From an uncultured Bacteroidota bacterium (lineage in GTDB: Bacteria; Bacteroidota; Bacteroidia; Flavobacteriales; Flavobacteriaceae): a DNA stretch of 9,137 bases. The stretch is taken from positions 1 through 9,137 of the forward strand of contig CAISUR010000509.1 of NCBI GenBank assembly GCA_903888655.1, in the 5' to 3' direction. Below the pieces are notes generated by a model, which was not told the origin of the DNA, ran no database searches, and saw nothing but the letters and a program-made list of their open reading frames with translations. The translations under genes and the position numbers were made by a program. The stretch's first letter is position 1, and every line of letters starts with the position of its first letter. Shown here piece after piece: positions 1-6,404 of this stretch.

Positions 1-667
1 GAAAATTTATTTGTTTCAAAATATGAAGTAACCAACATTGAATATAATTATTTCCTATATGATTTAAAGACTACAAATCAGGAAAAAAAATTCAAAAAAT
101 GTATCCCTGATAGTACACAATGGATAACAAAATTTAAATGGACATATCACGAACCATATATATATGATTACCATTGGCATCATGCATACAATAATTATCC
201 GGTTGTTAATATTACAAAAGAAGATGCCGAGATGTATTGTAATTGGCTTACAGAAAAATACAATGGTTCAAAAAAAAAATAAAGCAATATTTCGTTTACC
301 AACAGAAGTAGAATGGGAAAAACTATCAAATCTGTCAACAGAACAGAACTTTGTATTGTTTAAAAATACTACTAATGAAGAAAAATGTAGATATGCAAAC
401 ATCAAGTTAAAAAATCACAAATTTGACTCATTTGATGATTTATCATTTGAGGGAACCTTCCTTTTGACAGAAGTAAATAGTGGCAAACCAAATAAAATTG
501 GGTTATTTAACATAATCGGAAATGCTGCCGAAATAACACAGGAAGGAGTAATCAAAGGTGGTAGTTGGGATAATTTTATTGAAGAATGTAATATTGACAA
601 AACTCAAAACTATCAATTGCCTGACCCAAGAGTTGGTTTTCGAGTAGTTAAAGAGATTATCCACTAA
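1..667 (+). pseudogene. SUMF1/FGE-like protein, 5' truncated by window edge and frameshifted
   Basis: This is the C-terminal part of a formylglycine-generating-enzyme-like (SUMF1/EgtB/PvdO/GldJ superfamily) protein. Frame 1 opens at the window edge and reads 93 codons with typical FGE features (VSKYEVTNIEYNYFL, then PVVNITKEDAEMYCNWLTEKY), ending at a TAA at 280-282. The fold continues in frame 2 from 281 for 128 codons: RLPTEVEWEKL, GLFNIIGNAAEIT, KGGSW and the C-terminal DPRVGFRVV, with its stop at 665-667. Removing one A from the A10 run at 270-279 joins both halves exactly. Compared with sulfatase-activating FGEs, the first active-site Cys after GGS(Y/W) is Asn and only the second position keeps Cys, so true FGE activity is unlikely. 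In flavobacteria such domains also occur in GldJ-like lipoproteins, but the N-terminus is outside the window, so location is unknown. It could be a pseudogene, a sequencing error or a slippage-expressed gene. Confidence 0.8.
270..279 (+). other. A10 homopolymer at the frameshift point
   Basis: Ten consecutive A lie between TC and TAAAGC. With ten A the upstream frame reaches TAA at 280; with nine A the reading is S-K-K-N-K-A-I-F-R and the SUMF1 fold continues without a gap. Such a run is prone to sequencing error and to RNA-polymerase slippage. Confidence 0.85.
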
Positions 668-925
668 AATATGGATTGAAATTCTATAGGTTTGGTTGGC
701 GAATTATAAATTAGAAACAAAATTAACTAGGAACAAATTTAAAACGGTAATTAAAAATTATTTCATTGTTGTATGAATCAATTCTGAGATTTGAAAAGGA
801 CAAAAAAATATTGTTTCTTCATTTTATTTTACTCTAAACAAAACCTTTCATAATTCATATCATAAAAGTGATTACTTTTTTGTCCATTCAGAAGGTATCA
901 AACACCAAATAGTAGTAGCTACCGA
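668..925. other. Gene-free AT-rich stretch
   Basis: I see no coding sequence, RNA gene or clear mobile-element end here. The only structure is a 6-bp hairpin (AAAAGT at 864-869, ACTTTT at 874-879) followed by two more T; this could be a weak terminator on the + strand but is too short to call. The stretch leads directly into the ABC-exporter remnant, so it may contain decayed DNA from the missing upstream part of that gene, although no protein similarity remains visible. Confidence 0.5.
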
Positions 926-1090
926 ATCACAGTTTTAATCGCCCACCGATTATCGACTGTAATGCATGCCGATAAAATATTCGTATTAGAACAAGGAAAA
1001 ATTATCGAACAAGGAAAACACAACGAGTTACTTTTAGATAAAGGATTGTATTATGCAATGTGGAGACAACAGATTGGGGAGAGAAAATAA
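926..1090 (+). pseudogene. ABC exporter ATPase, C-terminal remnant (copy 1)
   Basis: Reading the frame of the TAA at 1088-1090 gives about 54 codons of the end of an ABC-exporter nucleotide-binding domain. The H-loop stretch TVLIAHRLSTVMHADKIFVL is followed by the EQGKIIEQGKHNELL segment typical of this family and a tail ending MWRQQIGERK. A full exporter is about 580 residues. The Walker A, Q-loop, signature motif and membrane segments are all absent, and nothing recognisable precedes the H-loop strand. There is no start codon or promoter, so this is a gene end, not a gene. A second version of the same tail lies at 3187-3288 beyond the T9SS gene. The functional parent presumably lies elsewhere or was lost. 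Confidence 0.88.
1008..1090 (+). repeat. 83-bp direct repeat, copy 1
   Basis: This segment aligns without gaps to 3206-3288 with 77 of 83 identities counted by eye. The six differences all leave the encoded amino acids unchanged. It encodes the end of the ABC-exporter remnant, from the EQGKHNELL region to the stop codon. Confidence 0.9.
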
Positions 1091-1110
1091 TAAATCTTTA
1101 CTTTACAAAT

Positions 1111-3036
1111 TTATTGTAAGATAAGCTTTTCTGTTTTAACGAAATCATCCATATACATTTTTACCATATAAATCCCTTTTTGAAGAGAAGATAAATCTAG
1201 AGTATTTTTATTAATAATATTATTAGCAGAAAAAACAATCTTTCCAGTAATGTCAATTATTTCTATTCTAGCACCATCATCTGTTGTCAAATTTACTATG
1301 CCTTTTGATGGATTTGGAAAGATGTTAACATCTTTTTTAGTGAAATTTGAAATTCCTAGTGAGGTAGTAGAGAGAGCAATCTTTTTTGCATTTACAATTT
1401 GTCCATTATTACCATCTAATAACAAAGCTACTAAATCAATGTTATTTTCATTAAAAGATGTTGGTAGTATATAACTAAAATTATAATTATAAGAAACATC
1501 ATATGTGATTTCACTGGGTATAGATTCGTCAAAGCCATCAAAACCACCTAATAATGCTCGACCAACATTATCATAAACCACTTGATTGGCAGGTACATAA
1601 TAAGGTAAATTAGCCCAATTAAGCCCTTGCCAATCTATTAAATCTCCTAAGCTACCACCAGAATAAGCATTACATTGAACTGAAACATTGGTTATACCAT
1701 TCTCTACAATTACTCCTGCCATTTTATAATTTGTATTAACTTGATGCAGTGCAAAATTTGTAGCTGTTTCAAAGGTTAATTCTCTTGTTATTGGATTCCA
1801 ATTTTGTGAAATTATATCAACTTTACCTAACGGATGTGTAAAACTATTTACCAAACCATAATGACTTGATTGTAAATTTGAAAGCGATGGACTAACAACG
1901 TAAGGCATTCTATCAACTGTACCTGTAGGATAGCCATTAACATAGGGAGCTAAACCTGCATCATATTCATTATCTTGCATTGGGTCAAAACCATTAGAGT
2001 GATGTACTGCTATACCTATAAAATCATTTGGATAATCATGACTCATATTTTTAATTCCAACATGACCTAAAGGACAATATTGACACCAACTACCGGTTGC
2101 TAATTCATAAACCATAGTTGATTGAAAAAACTCGTTTACAACATAACTTGTTATAACAACCTGATCATTAGCCAAATTTTCATCTAAGCCTCCTCCATTT
2201 ACATTAGAAATCCACACTTTTAAAGTATATATTCCAGGTGTAGGAATCCATTGTGGTTGAAGATTATAACCAGTAGTAGTATTCATAGTTAGGCTTAAAC
2301 CTGTGAAAGATTGAGTATTTACTATTCCATTGTCAACTTGCCAATTTAAATCAAATGAGAAAATGGTACCTGATTCAAAATTACTTACTTGTGCAACAGT
2401 TGTAAATGGTTGATTCAAAACAAAATAAGGCGCTGTATTTAGGATTAATGACGCATCTATCACACCCATTTCTTCAACGCTTACTTTATCAATAAACATA
2501 TTATTACCCATATCTGAAGTAGCAAGAAAAGTGATATATCCTGACCCTGTTATTCCTTGTGGTAGATTAAAAGTATAATCATACCATCCATCTGAAGTTA
2601 CAGTTGGCAATATTTGAGAAGATCTACAAATTCCGCCAAGAAAAGTCGCGCTAAATATATCATTATTTGTACCATAATACACTTCTATTTTATCTTCGTT
2701 TGTAGGATTCATCAAATCTCTAAACATTTTAAATTTAACAACATAGTTGCTTCCAGTAAAGTTTATTGGTGGTGATGTAAGCCCATAAACATTGCCTGTT
2801 GGAACATCATGAGAATTAAACTTTACCATGCCTCCTATACCACTAAATGGCATACAAGTTGGATTTGTTCCTGATGAAACATTTGACCAACTACTTAGCA
2901 ACGAAGTTCCTATTACATTTTCTTGAGTCCATCCATTCAATCCCGATAAGGAATCAAAATTTTCAGAAAACAATACTTGAGCTCGTCCTTGAAAAAAAAC
3001 AAATAACAAAATAATTATTGACGTAATCTTTTTCAT
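1111..3036 (-). CDS. Secreted Omp28-like protein with T9SS type A sorting domain
   Basis: This 641-residue protein is exported and probably released or surface-anchored through the type IX secretion system. Residues 1-20 are a Sec signal peptide (MKK start, hydrophobic core, GRAQ end). Residues ~20-190 look like a jelly-roll, MAM or cleaved-adhesin type domain (FSENFDSLSGLNGW near the start, FIDKVSVEEMG at the end). Residues ~195-300 resemble an Ig-like beta domain. Residues ~300-550 match the Omp28 type: a thioredoxin-like CQYC pair (C318, C321) after ELATGSW and a cis-Pro-like GYPTGTVDR at 368-376. Residues ~568-641 are the T9SS sorting domain (NIFPNPSKGIVNL, IEIIDITGK, LQKGIYMVKM, ending EKLILQ). 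ATG at 3034-3036 is chosen because the signal peptide starts there. It is a single-gene unit, flanked by two copies of an ABC-exporter tail. The substrate and redox role are unknown. Confidence 0.9.
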   Translation of the reverse strand: MKKITSIIILLFVFFQGRAQVLFSENFDSLSGLNGWTQENVIGTSLLSSWSNVSSGTNPTCMPFSGIGGMVKFNSHDVPTGNVYGLTSPPINFTGSNYVVKFKMFRDLMNPTNEDKIEVYYGTNNDIFSATFLGGICRSSQILPTVTSDGWYDYTFNLPQGITGSGYITFLATSDMGNNMFIDKVSVEEMGVIDASLILNTAPYFVLNQPFTTVAQVSNFESGTIFSFDLNWQVDNGIVNTQSFTGLSLTMNTTTGYNLQPQWIPTPGIYTLKVWISNVNGGGLDENLANDQVVITSYVVNEFFQSTMVYELATGSWCQYCPLGHVGIKNMSHDYPNDFIGIAVHHSNGFDPMQDNEYDAGLAPYVNGYPTGTVDRMPYVVSPSLSNLQSSHYGLVNSFTHPLGKVDIISQNWNPITRELTFETATNFALHQVNTNYKMAGVIVENGITNVSVQCNAYSGGSLGDLIDWQGLNWANLPYYVPANQVVYDNVGRALLGGFDGFDESIPSEITYDVSYNYNFSYILPTSFNENNIDLVALLLDGNNGQIVNAKKIALSTTSLGISNFTKKDVNIFPNPSKGIVNLTTDDGARIEIIDITGKIVFSANNIINKNTLDLSSLQKGIYMVKMYMDDFVKTEKLILQ

Positions 3037-3186
3037 TTCAAACTAGTATTTGATTTTAGTTATTCGACTAACTATTATTAAAATAATTAAAAGACCTATA
3101 ATATTGTAAAGAAAAGAAAAAAAATTAAATTAAGTTACTTTTTATTTTTTACATTTAAATGAAAACCAAATTAAAACGGCTTTCAA

Positions 3187-3288
3187 ATATTTGTATCAAT
3201 CATCAAACAAGGAAAACACAACGAGTTACTTTTAGATAAAGGCTTGTATTATGCCATGTGGAGACAACAAATTGGGGAGCGGAAGTAA
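3187..3288 (+). pseudogene. ABC exporter ATPase, C-terminal remnant (copy 2)
   Basis: The frame ending at TAA 3286-3288 reads IFVSIIKQGKHNELL and then the same final residues as copy 1 (ending MWRQQIGERK). Relative to copy 1 it lacks four codons (LEQG) in frame and carries K to S and E to K changes just after. Similarity fades upstream of ~3178. It has no start and no upstream domain, so it cannot work alone. Synonymous-only differences from copy 1 over the last 83 bases show that the two derive from related coding sequences that diverged under protein-level constraint. Confidence 0.85.
3206..3288 (+). repeat. 83-bp direct repeat, copy 2
   Basis: Partner of 1008-1090 (77 of 83 identities by eye, no gaps), same orientation, with starts 2198 bp apart. 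The repeats bracket the T9SS protein gene. I see no transposase and no terminal inverted repeats next to them. Confidence 0.9.
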
Positions 3289-3328
3289 ATCTGTTTTATT
3301 TATTCTAAGGTTATTTTTAATAGAAAAA

Positions 3329-3362
3329 TTGATAAATCGAACTTTAAAAAAAATTAAATTTA
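3329..3362 (+). promoter_or_regulatory. Possible promoter of the R2 nuclease gene
   Basis: TTG at 3329-3331 and TAAATTTA at 3355-3362 are separated by 23 bases. This resembles the Bacteroidota pattern TTG / TAnnTTTG, with the last base of the -7 box mismatched and the spacing at the long end. It lies about 30 bases before the ATG at 3394. In DNA this AT-rich the match could be chance. Confidence 0.3.
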
Positions 3363-3393
3363 TAATTTAGCAAGCGTAACAAATTTTAAAATT

Positions 3394-4026
3394 ATGAAAA
3401 ACAAGTATGTCGATTTTATTTCTGATGAACACTTTTTAGATTGTGTAGCAAATCTTCATAAAGCATACTTAAAAGCTAAAAATAATATTACAAAAAAGAA
3501 TTTTTACACAAATAAAGTTGATACTATCAAATTAACTTTCGATGCTAAATTCAATGATATTGATGAAGAAAGTTTAATTCAAGCAGAAATATTAAGACAA
3601 ATTGATAAATCTATTAACAATTCCATTGGAACTTTTCACGAACAAATTTTAGGGGGAATTAATGGGTTTGAAATTGGAAATTTGAGTGGTTTTGATATAA
3701 AAGCAAAAGATGATAGTTTGTTTGCTATTTTTAAATTTGAAAAATTATCTAAAAATATCGAAGATTGTATTTTCGAGCAACTAACTAAAGATGCTCAAAT
3801 ATTTAAGAATGCAAAATTTTATTTAGTTGATTTTACAATTGATTCAAAATATAACGAAAAATGGATTATTGGAAATGAAGAATACAAAGTGAGTCACAAA
3901 AACGTTTTTAAAATATCTGGAAATTCTTTTTATGATTTGTTGACAAACACTAATGAATCTCTAAAATTAGTTAATGAATCATTCGTGACAATTTGCAATG
4001 AAATCAAATTTGCAAAACAGATTTAG
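3394..4026 (+). CDS. Eco47II-like type II restriction endonuclease, divergent active site (R2)
   Basis: This 210-residue protein resembles the Eco47II family of type II restriction enzymes. From memory of the family, I match NKVDTIKLTFD (40-50), the block RQIDKSINNSIGTFHEQILG (69-88) and KISGNSFYDLLTNTNESLKL (173-192) to conserved family blocks. The family's PD-(D/E)xK core has Asp followed by an (A)ExK strand. Here D101 (SGFD) and K114 are present, but the expected Glu position is I112 (AIFK), with E116 two residues beyond K114. The enzyme may therefore be inactive or use a shifted acidic residue. No signal peptide or membrane segment is visible; it should be cytoplasmic. The gene converges on the M2 methyltransferase and overlaps its 3' end by 23 bases, which suggests the two form a pair. 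Founding member Eco47II cuts GGNCC; the specificity here is not readable from sequence. Confidence 0.72.
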   Translation: MKNKYVDFISDEHFLDCVANLHKAYLKAKNNITKKNFYTNKVDTIKLTFDAKFNDIDEESLIQAEILRQIDKSINNSIGTFHEQILGGINGFEIGNLSGFDIKAKDDSLFAIFKFEKLSKNIEDCIFEQLTKDAQIFKNAKFYLVDFTIDSKYNEKWIIGNEEYKVSHKNVFKISGNSFYDLLTNTNESLKLVNESFVTICNEIKFAKQI

Positions 4027-5560
4027 CATTTACGTGGTCACTCTTTTTTTCAATATTTGAAATTAATTTAGAATCTCCATCAAAAACTCCTGTATCTAAA
4101 ATTGCTTTTCCAATCATTTCAATTACTGGTACTGAAACACTATTTCCAATTAATTTCATCCATCTAGCTCTATTTTCAGGTAATAAATAGTTAACTGGAA
4201 ATCCTTGAATTTTACACGCTTCACTTTTTGTTATTTTTCTAAATGCTCCTGTTTTATAAATTTCTTTAAGAAACTTTTCTTTATATTCAGATTCATTATT
4301 AGCTGATATTGTTTTTGTTGTGATAAAGTCATTGGTATCACTAGCCACTAAAGTTGGAAAAATGTTTGATGAAGATAAAAATATCCTGTTTATTCCAAAC
4401 AAACCAGTACTTATTTTTGTGTTTTTGAAATCGTATCTTATCTCATCACAAACAATAATATTTTTTTCAATTAATAGTTGAAGTGTTTTAGAAACTGATA
4501 TTTTTTTTAATTTAAAATCTCTATTATTTTTTAATAATTCAACATATAACACATTATTTATACTGGATTCTAAAATGCTTTTTTCATCCTCAGAAAGTAG
4601 TTGTTCATCAAATTCTTTGACTAAAAAAGAATATCCTACTTTTTTTAGAATCTCAAGTTCAACTAATTCATCCAACTCATTTTTTGTAATTGTAGTATCT
4701 AAATCCTTAAAATGCTTATAAGACAATGGATTTCCGTCAAGATTTCCATAAGCACTTTTTCGTCTATTTTTAAGTAATAAATAGCAAATATCCTTTTGCC
4801 TATCGGTTGTGTTTAAAATATCCCAAGAATGAATGGTTGAGTGACCATTTCTTAAATCATTAAATAAAAAATAATCATTTATTCCATTGCTTGTTGACAA
4901 ACTCATACTTCTTTGTTTAATAATTTCACCAAACAAATTAATATCTACAATTTCATTCTCTTGATTGGTTAAAGTTTCTAAATTAGACAAAATATGTCCT
5001 AATTGTATTTTGTTTTTAATTGGTTTTGGTAAAATAAATTTATCAAAATATTCTCTATCCTTAAATCCAACGATATAAACTCGTAATCTATTTTGTGGGA
5101 CACCATAATCATAAGAATTTATCAAGTAGAAATTGGTATGATATCCTGCATCTTTGATTCTATTTAATATGTAGGTTAAAGCTTCTTTATTTCTCGGATC
5201 TACCAATCCTTTTACATTTTCAAAAATAAATGCTTTCGGTTTAGATTGATTTAAAAGATAAATAGTGTCATTCCACAATTGACCTCTATCATCATCAAAA
5301 CCTAAATTTTTACCTGCAATTGACCAGCTTTGACAGGGAACACCACCAGTAAGTAAATCATGTTTCGGCAACGATTTTATTTTTGTAATATCTCCTAAAT
5401 TGTAACTTGATTCTTCATTAAAATTAGTACAATAAGTAGAAATTGCATCACTATTGATTTCGCTAAAATTTAAGCATTTTCCACCAATAGCGTTTAACGC
5501 TAATCTAAACCCTCCAATACCTGAAAATAAATCTATAAATGTAAATTTACTGTTTCCCAT
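4004..5560 (-). CDS. DNA C5-cytosine methyltransferase with large target-recognition region (M2)
   Basis: A cytoplasmic C5-MTase that transfers methyl from S-adenosylmethionine to cytosine in a specific DNA site. The motifs are in the canonical order: I FIDLFSGIGGF (8-18), IV GGVPCQSW (72-79, nucleophile C76), VI ENVKGL (114-119), VIII QNRLR (156-160), IX ITKSEACKIQGFP (443-455) and X GNSVSVPV (472-479). Between VIII and IX lies an unusually long region of ~270 residues with winged-helix-like character (ICYLLLKNRR, ELDELVELEILKKVGYSFLV); it probably houses target recognition. The total of 518 residues is long for the family. ATG at 5558-5560 is preferred over an in-frame TTG at 5566. It starts six bases after the R1 stop, so it is the last gene of the M1-R1-M2 operon. 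Its 3' end overlaps the convergent R2 gene by 23 bases. It probably protects against R2; the exact target is unknown. Confidence 0.93.
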   Translation of the reverse strand: MGNSKFTFIDLFSGIGGFRLALNAIGGKCLNFSEINSDAISTYCTNFNEESSYNLGDITKIKSLPKHDLLTGGVPCQSWSIAGKNLGFDDDRGQLWNDTIYLLNQSKPKAFIFENVKGLVDPRNKEALTYILNRIKDAGYHTNFYLINSYDYGVPQNRLRVYIVGFKDREYFDKFILPKPIKNKIQLGHILSNLETLTNQENEIVDINLFGEIIKQRSMSLSTSNGINDYFLFNDLRNGHSTIHSWDILNTTDRQKDICYLLLKNRRKSAYGNLDGNPLSYKHFKDLDTTITKNELDELVELEILKKVGYSFLVKEFDEQLLSEDEKSILESSINNVLYVELLKNNRDFKLKKISVSKTLQLLIEKNIIVCDEIRYDFKNTKISTGLFGINRIFLSSSNIFPTLVASDTNDFITTKTISANNESEYKEKFLKEIYKTGAFRKITKSEACKIQGFPVNYLLPENRARWMKLIGNSVSVPVIEMIGKAILDTGVFDGDSKLISNIEKKSDHVNAKSVLQI

Positions 5561-5566
5561 TGCCAA

Positions 5567-6403
5567 TTATTTTAATAATTCTTCTTCAAAATTTGTCGGA
5601 GGTTCAATTTTTAAAAACTCTCTATAAATTCTTTCTCTATATTCTTTTCCAAGTAAATTAACTTCTTTGATAAAGTTGTTATAAGTTCCTTTTCCACCGA
5701 TTAACTCCCAAAATTCATTTCCTATTAAAACGGAACTATCTTGTTGCATATTAAACCATCTCATCGGAAAAGCCCATTTATATTCTTCTTTTTTTCCATA
5801 AGGATTATATGGAAGTGCATAATATGCAAAATCTACTTGCTTTGGTTCCATCGCCAATAGTTTAAACATTTTTTCTTTACTTACTTTTGTTTGGTCGCTA
5901 TTTGGTAAAGGACCTTTAAGTTCAAAAGCATATTTAGTTTTAGTTTCTTTGTTATGAATAAAGACATCACAAACAACACTAACAGGAATTGGATTTCCAC
6001 CACCAGCTTGAATGTATTTTAATTCTTCCTCCCAATTTGGTTTTATTTTATCGCTTCCTTTTTTATTATGCTCTAATTTGTTTAAAACTTCTTGAATTCG
6101 CCTCAAACTTTCACTTCCAACGATTCCTTCTACCGTATGACCCATAGAACAATTTCCGTGTGCTTCAATAGCAACAACTTGTGCTAACTTTTCCCAAACA
6201 CCGCCAAATGGGGTCACAAATCTTCTTTCAAAATGAGAGCCTTTAAAAATTTCATCAGGAACTAAAGCAGCATATAATGGTTTGTTTGCTCGATGCTCTT
6301 CTTTTATAAATGGTTTTTTAATGAGAACGTTTTCCATTACTTTATCCATCATAATAGAAACAATATTTTTTATTGCTTGCGCAACTCTTTCTTGCTTGGT
6401 CAT
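5567..6403 (-). CDS. TdeIII-like type II restriction endonuclease (R1)
   Basis: A 278-residue cytoplasmic protein resembling the TdeIII family of type II restriction enzymes (family members described as cutting GGNCC). The likely PD-(D/E)xK site is D146 (VVCDVFIH) with E161-L-K163 (AFELKGPLPN), a standard Asp-X14-Glu-X-Lys spacing, preceded by a glycine-rich stretch (QAGGGNPIPVSV, 132-143). Downstream are the family-like segments AYYALPYNPYG (193-203) and IGNEFWELIGGKGTYNNF (227-244). The fold appears complete and the catalytic residues intact. ATG at 6401-6403 follows the M1 stop by a single base, so translation is probably coupled and R1 production depends on M1 being translated first, which favours protection before cutting. 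M2 follows after six bases. Family assignment rests on recalled motifs and gene context, so specificity remains an inference. Confidence 0.8.
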   Translation of the reverse strand: MTKQERVAQAIKNIVSIMMDKVMENVLIKKPFIKEEHRANKPLYAALVPDEIFKGSHFERRFVTPFGGVWEKLAQVVAIEAHGNCSMGHTVEGIVGSESLRRIQEVLNKLEHNKKGSDKIKPNWEEELKYIQAGGGNPIPVSVVCDVFIHNKETKTKYAFELKGPLPNSDQTKVSKEKMFKLLAMEPKQVDFAYYALPYNPYGKKEEYKWAFPMRWFNMQQDSSVLIGNEFWELIGGKGTYNNFIKEVNLLGKEYRERIYREFLKIEPPTNFEEELLK

Positions 6404-6404
6404 T

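Larger units (their letters stand above)
3037..3393. other. Intergenic region between T9SS gene and R2 nuclease
   Basis: This 357-base gap contains the 5' leader of the minus-strand T9SS gene, the second ABC-exporter tail (3187-3288) and the presumed promoter of the plus-strand nuclease gene. A small inverted repeat, TAGTTA at 3057-3062 and TAACTA at 3069-3074, lies in the T9SS leader; six base pairs in such AT-rich DNA is weak evidence. I found no clear TAnnTTTG promoter for the T9SS gene. Confidence 0.5.

Noticed and set aside
415..600. 61-codon open frame on - opposite the SUMF1-like gene
   Set aside because: It lies opposite conserved SUMF1 motifs on the + strand; no signal or domain of its own.
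864..881. Hairpin AAAAGT-GATT-ACTTTT as the terminator of the SUMF1-like gene
   Set aside because: The stem is short and AT-rich and about 200 bases from the stop codon; too weak to call.
1250..1474. 74-codon open frame on + opposite the T9SS gene end
   Set aside because: It mirrors the sorting-domain region on the other strand and has no independent support.
3057..3074. TAGTTA/TAACTA inverted repeat as an operator of the T9SS gene
   Set aside because: Six base pairs in AT-rich DNA are expected by chance, and no regulator gene is adjacent.
5561..5566. TTG at 5566 as the start of M2
   Set aside because: The ATG at 5560 is two codons downstream and directly precedes the MTase fold; the TTG abuts the R1 stop codon.
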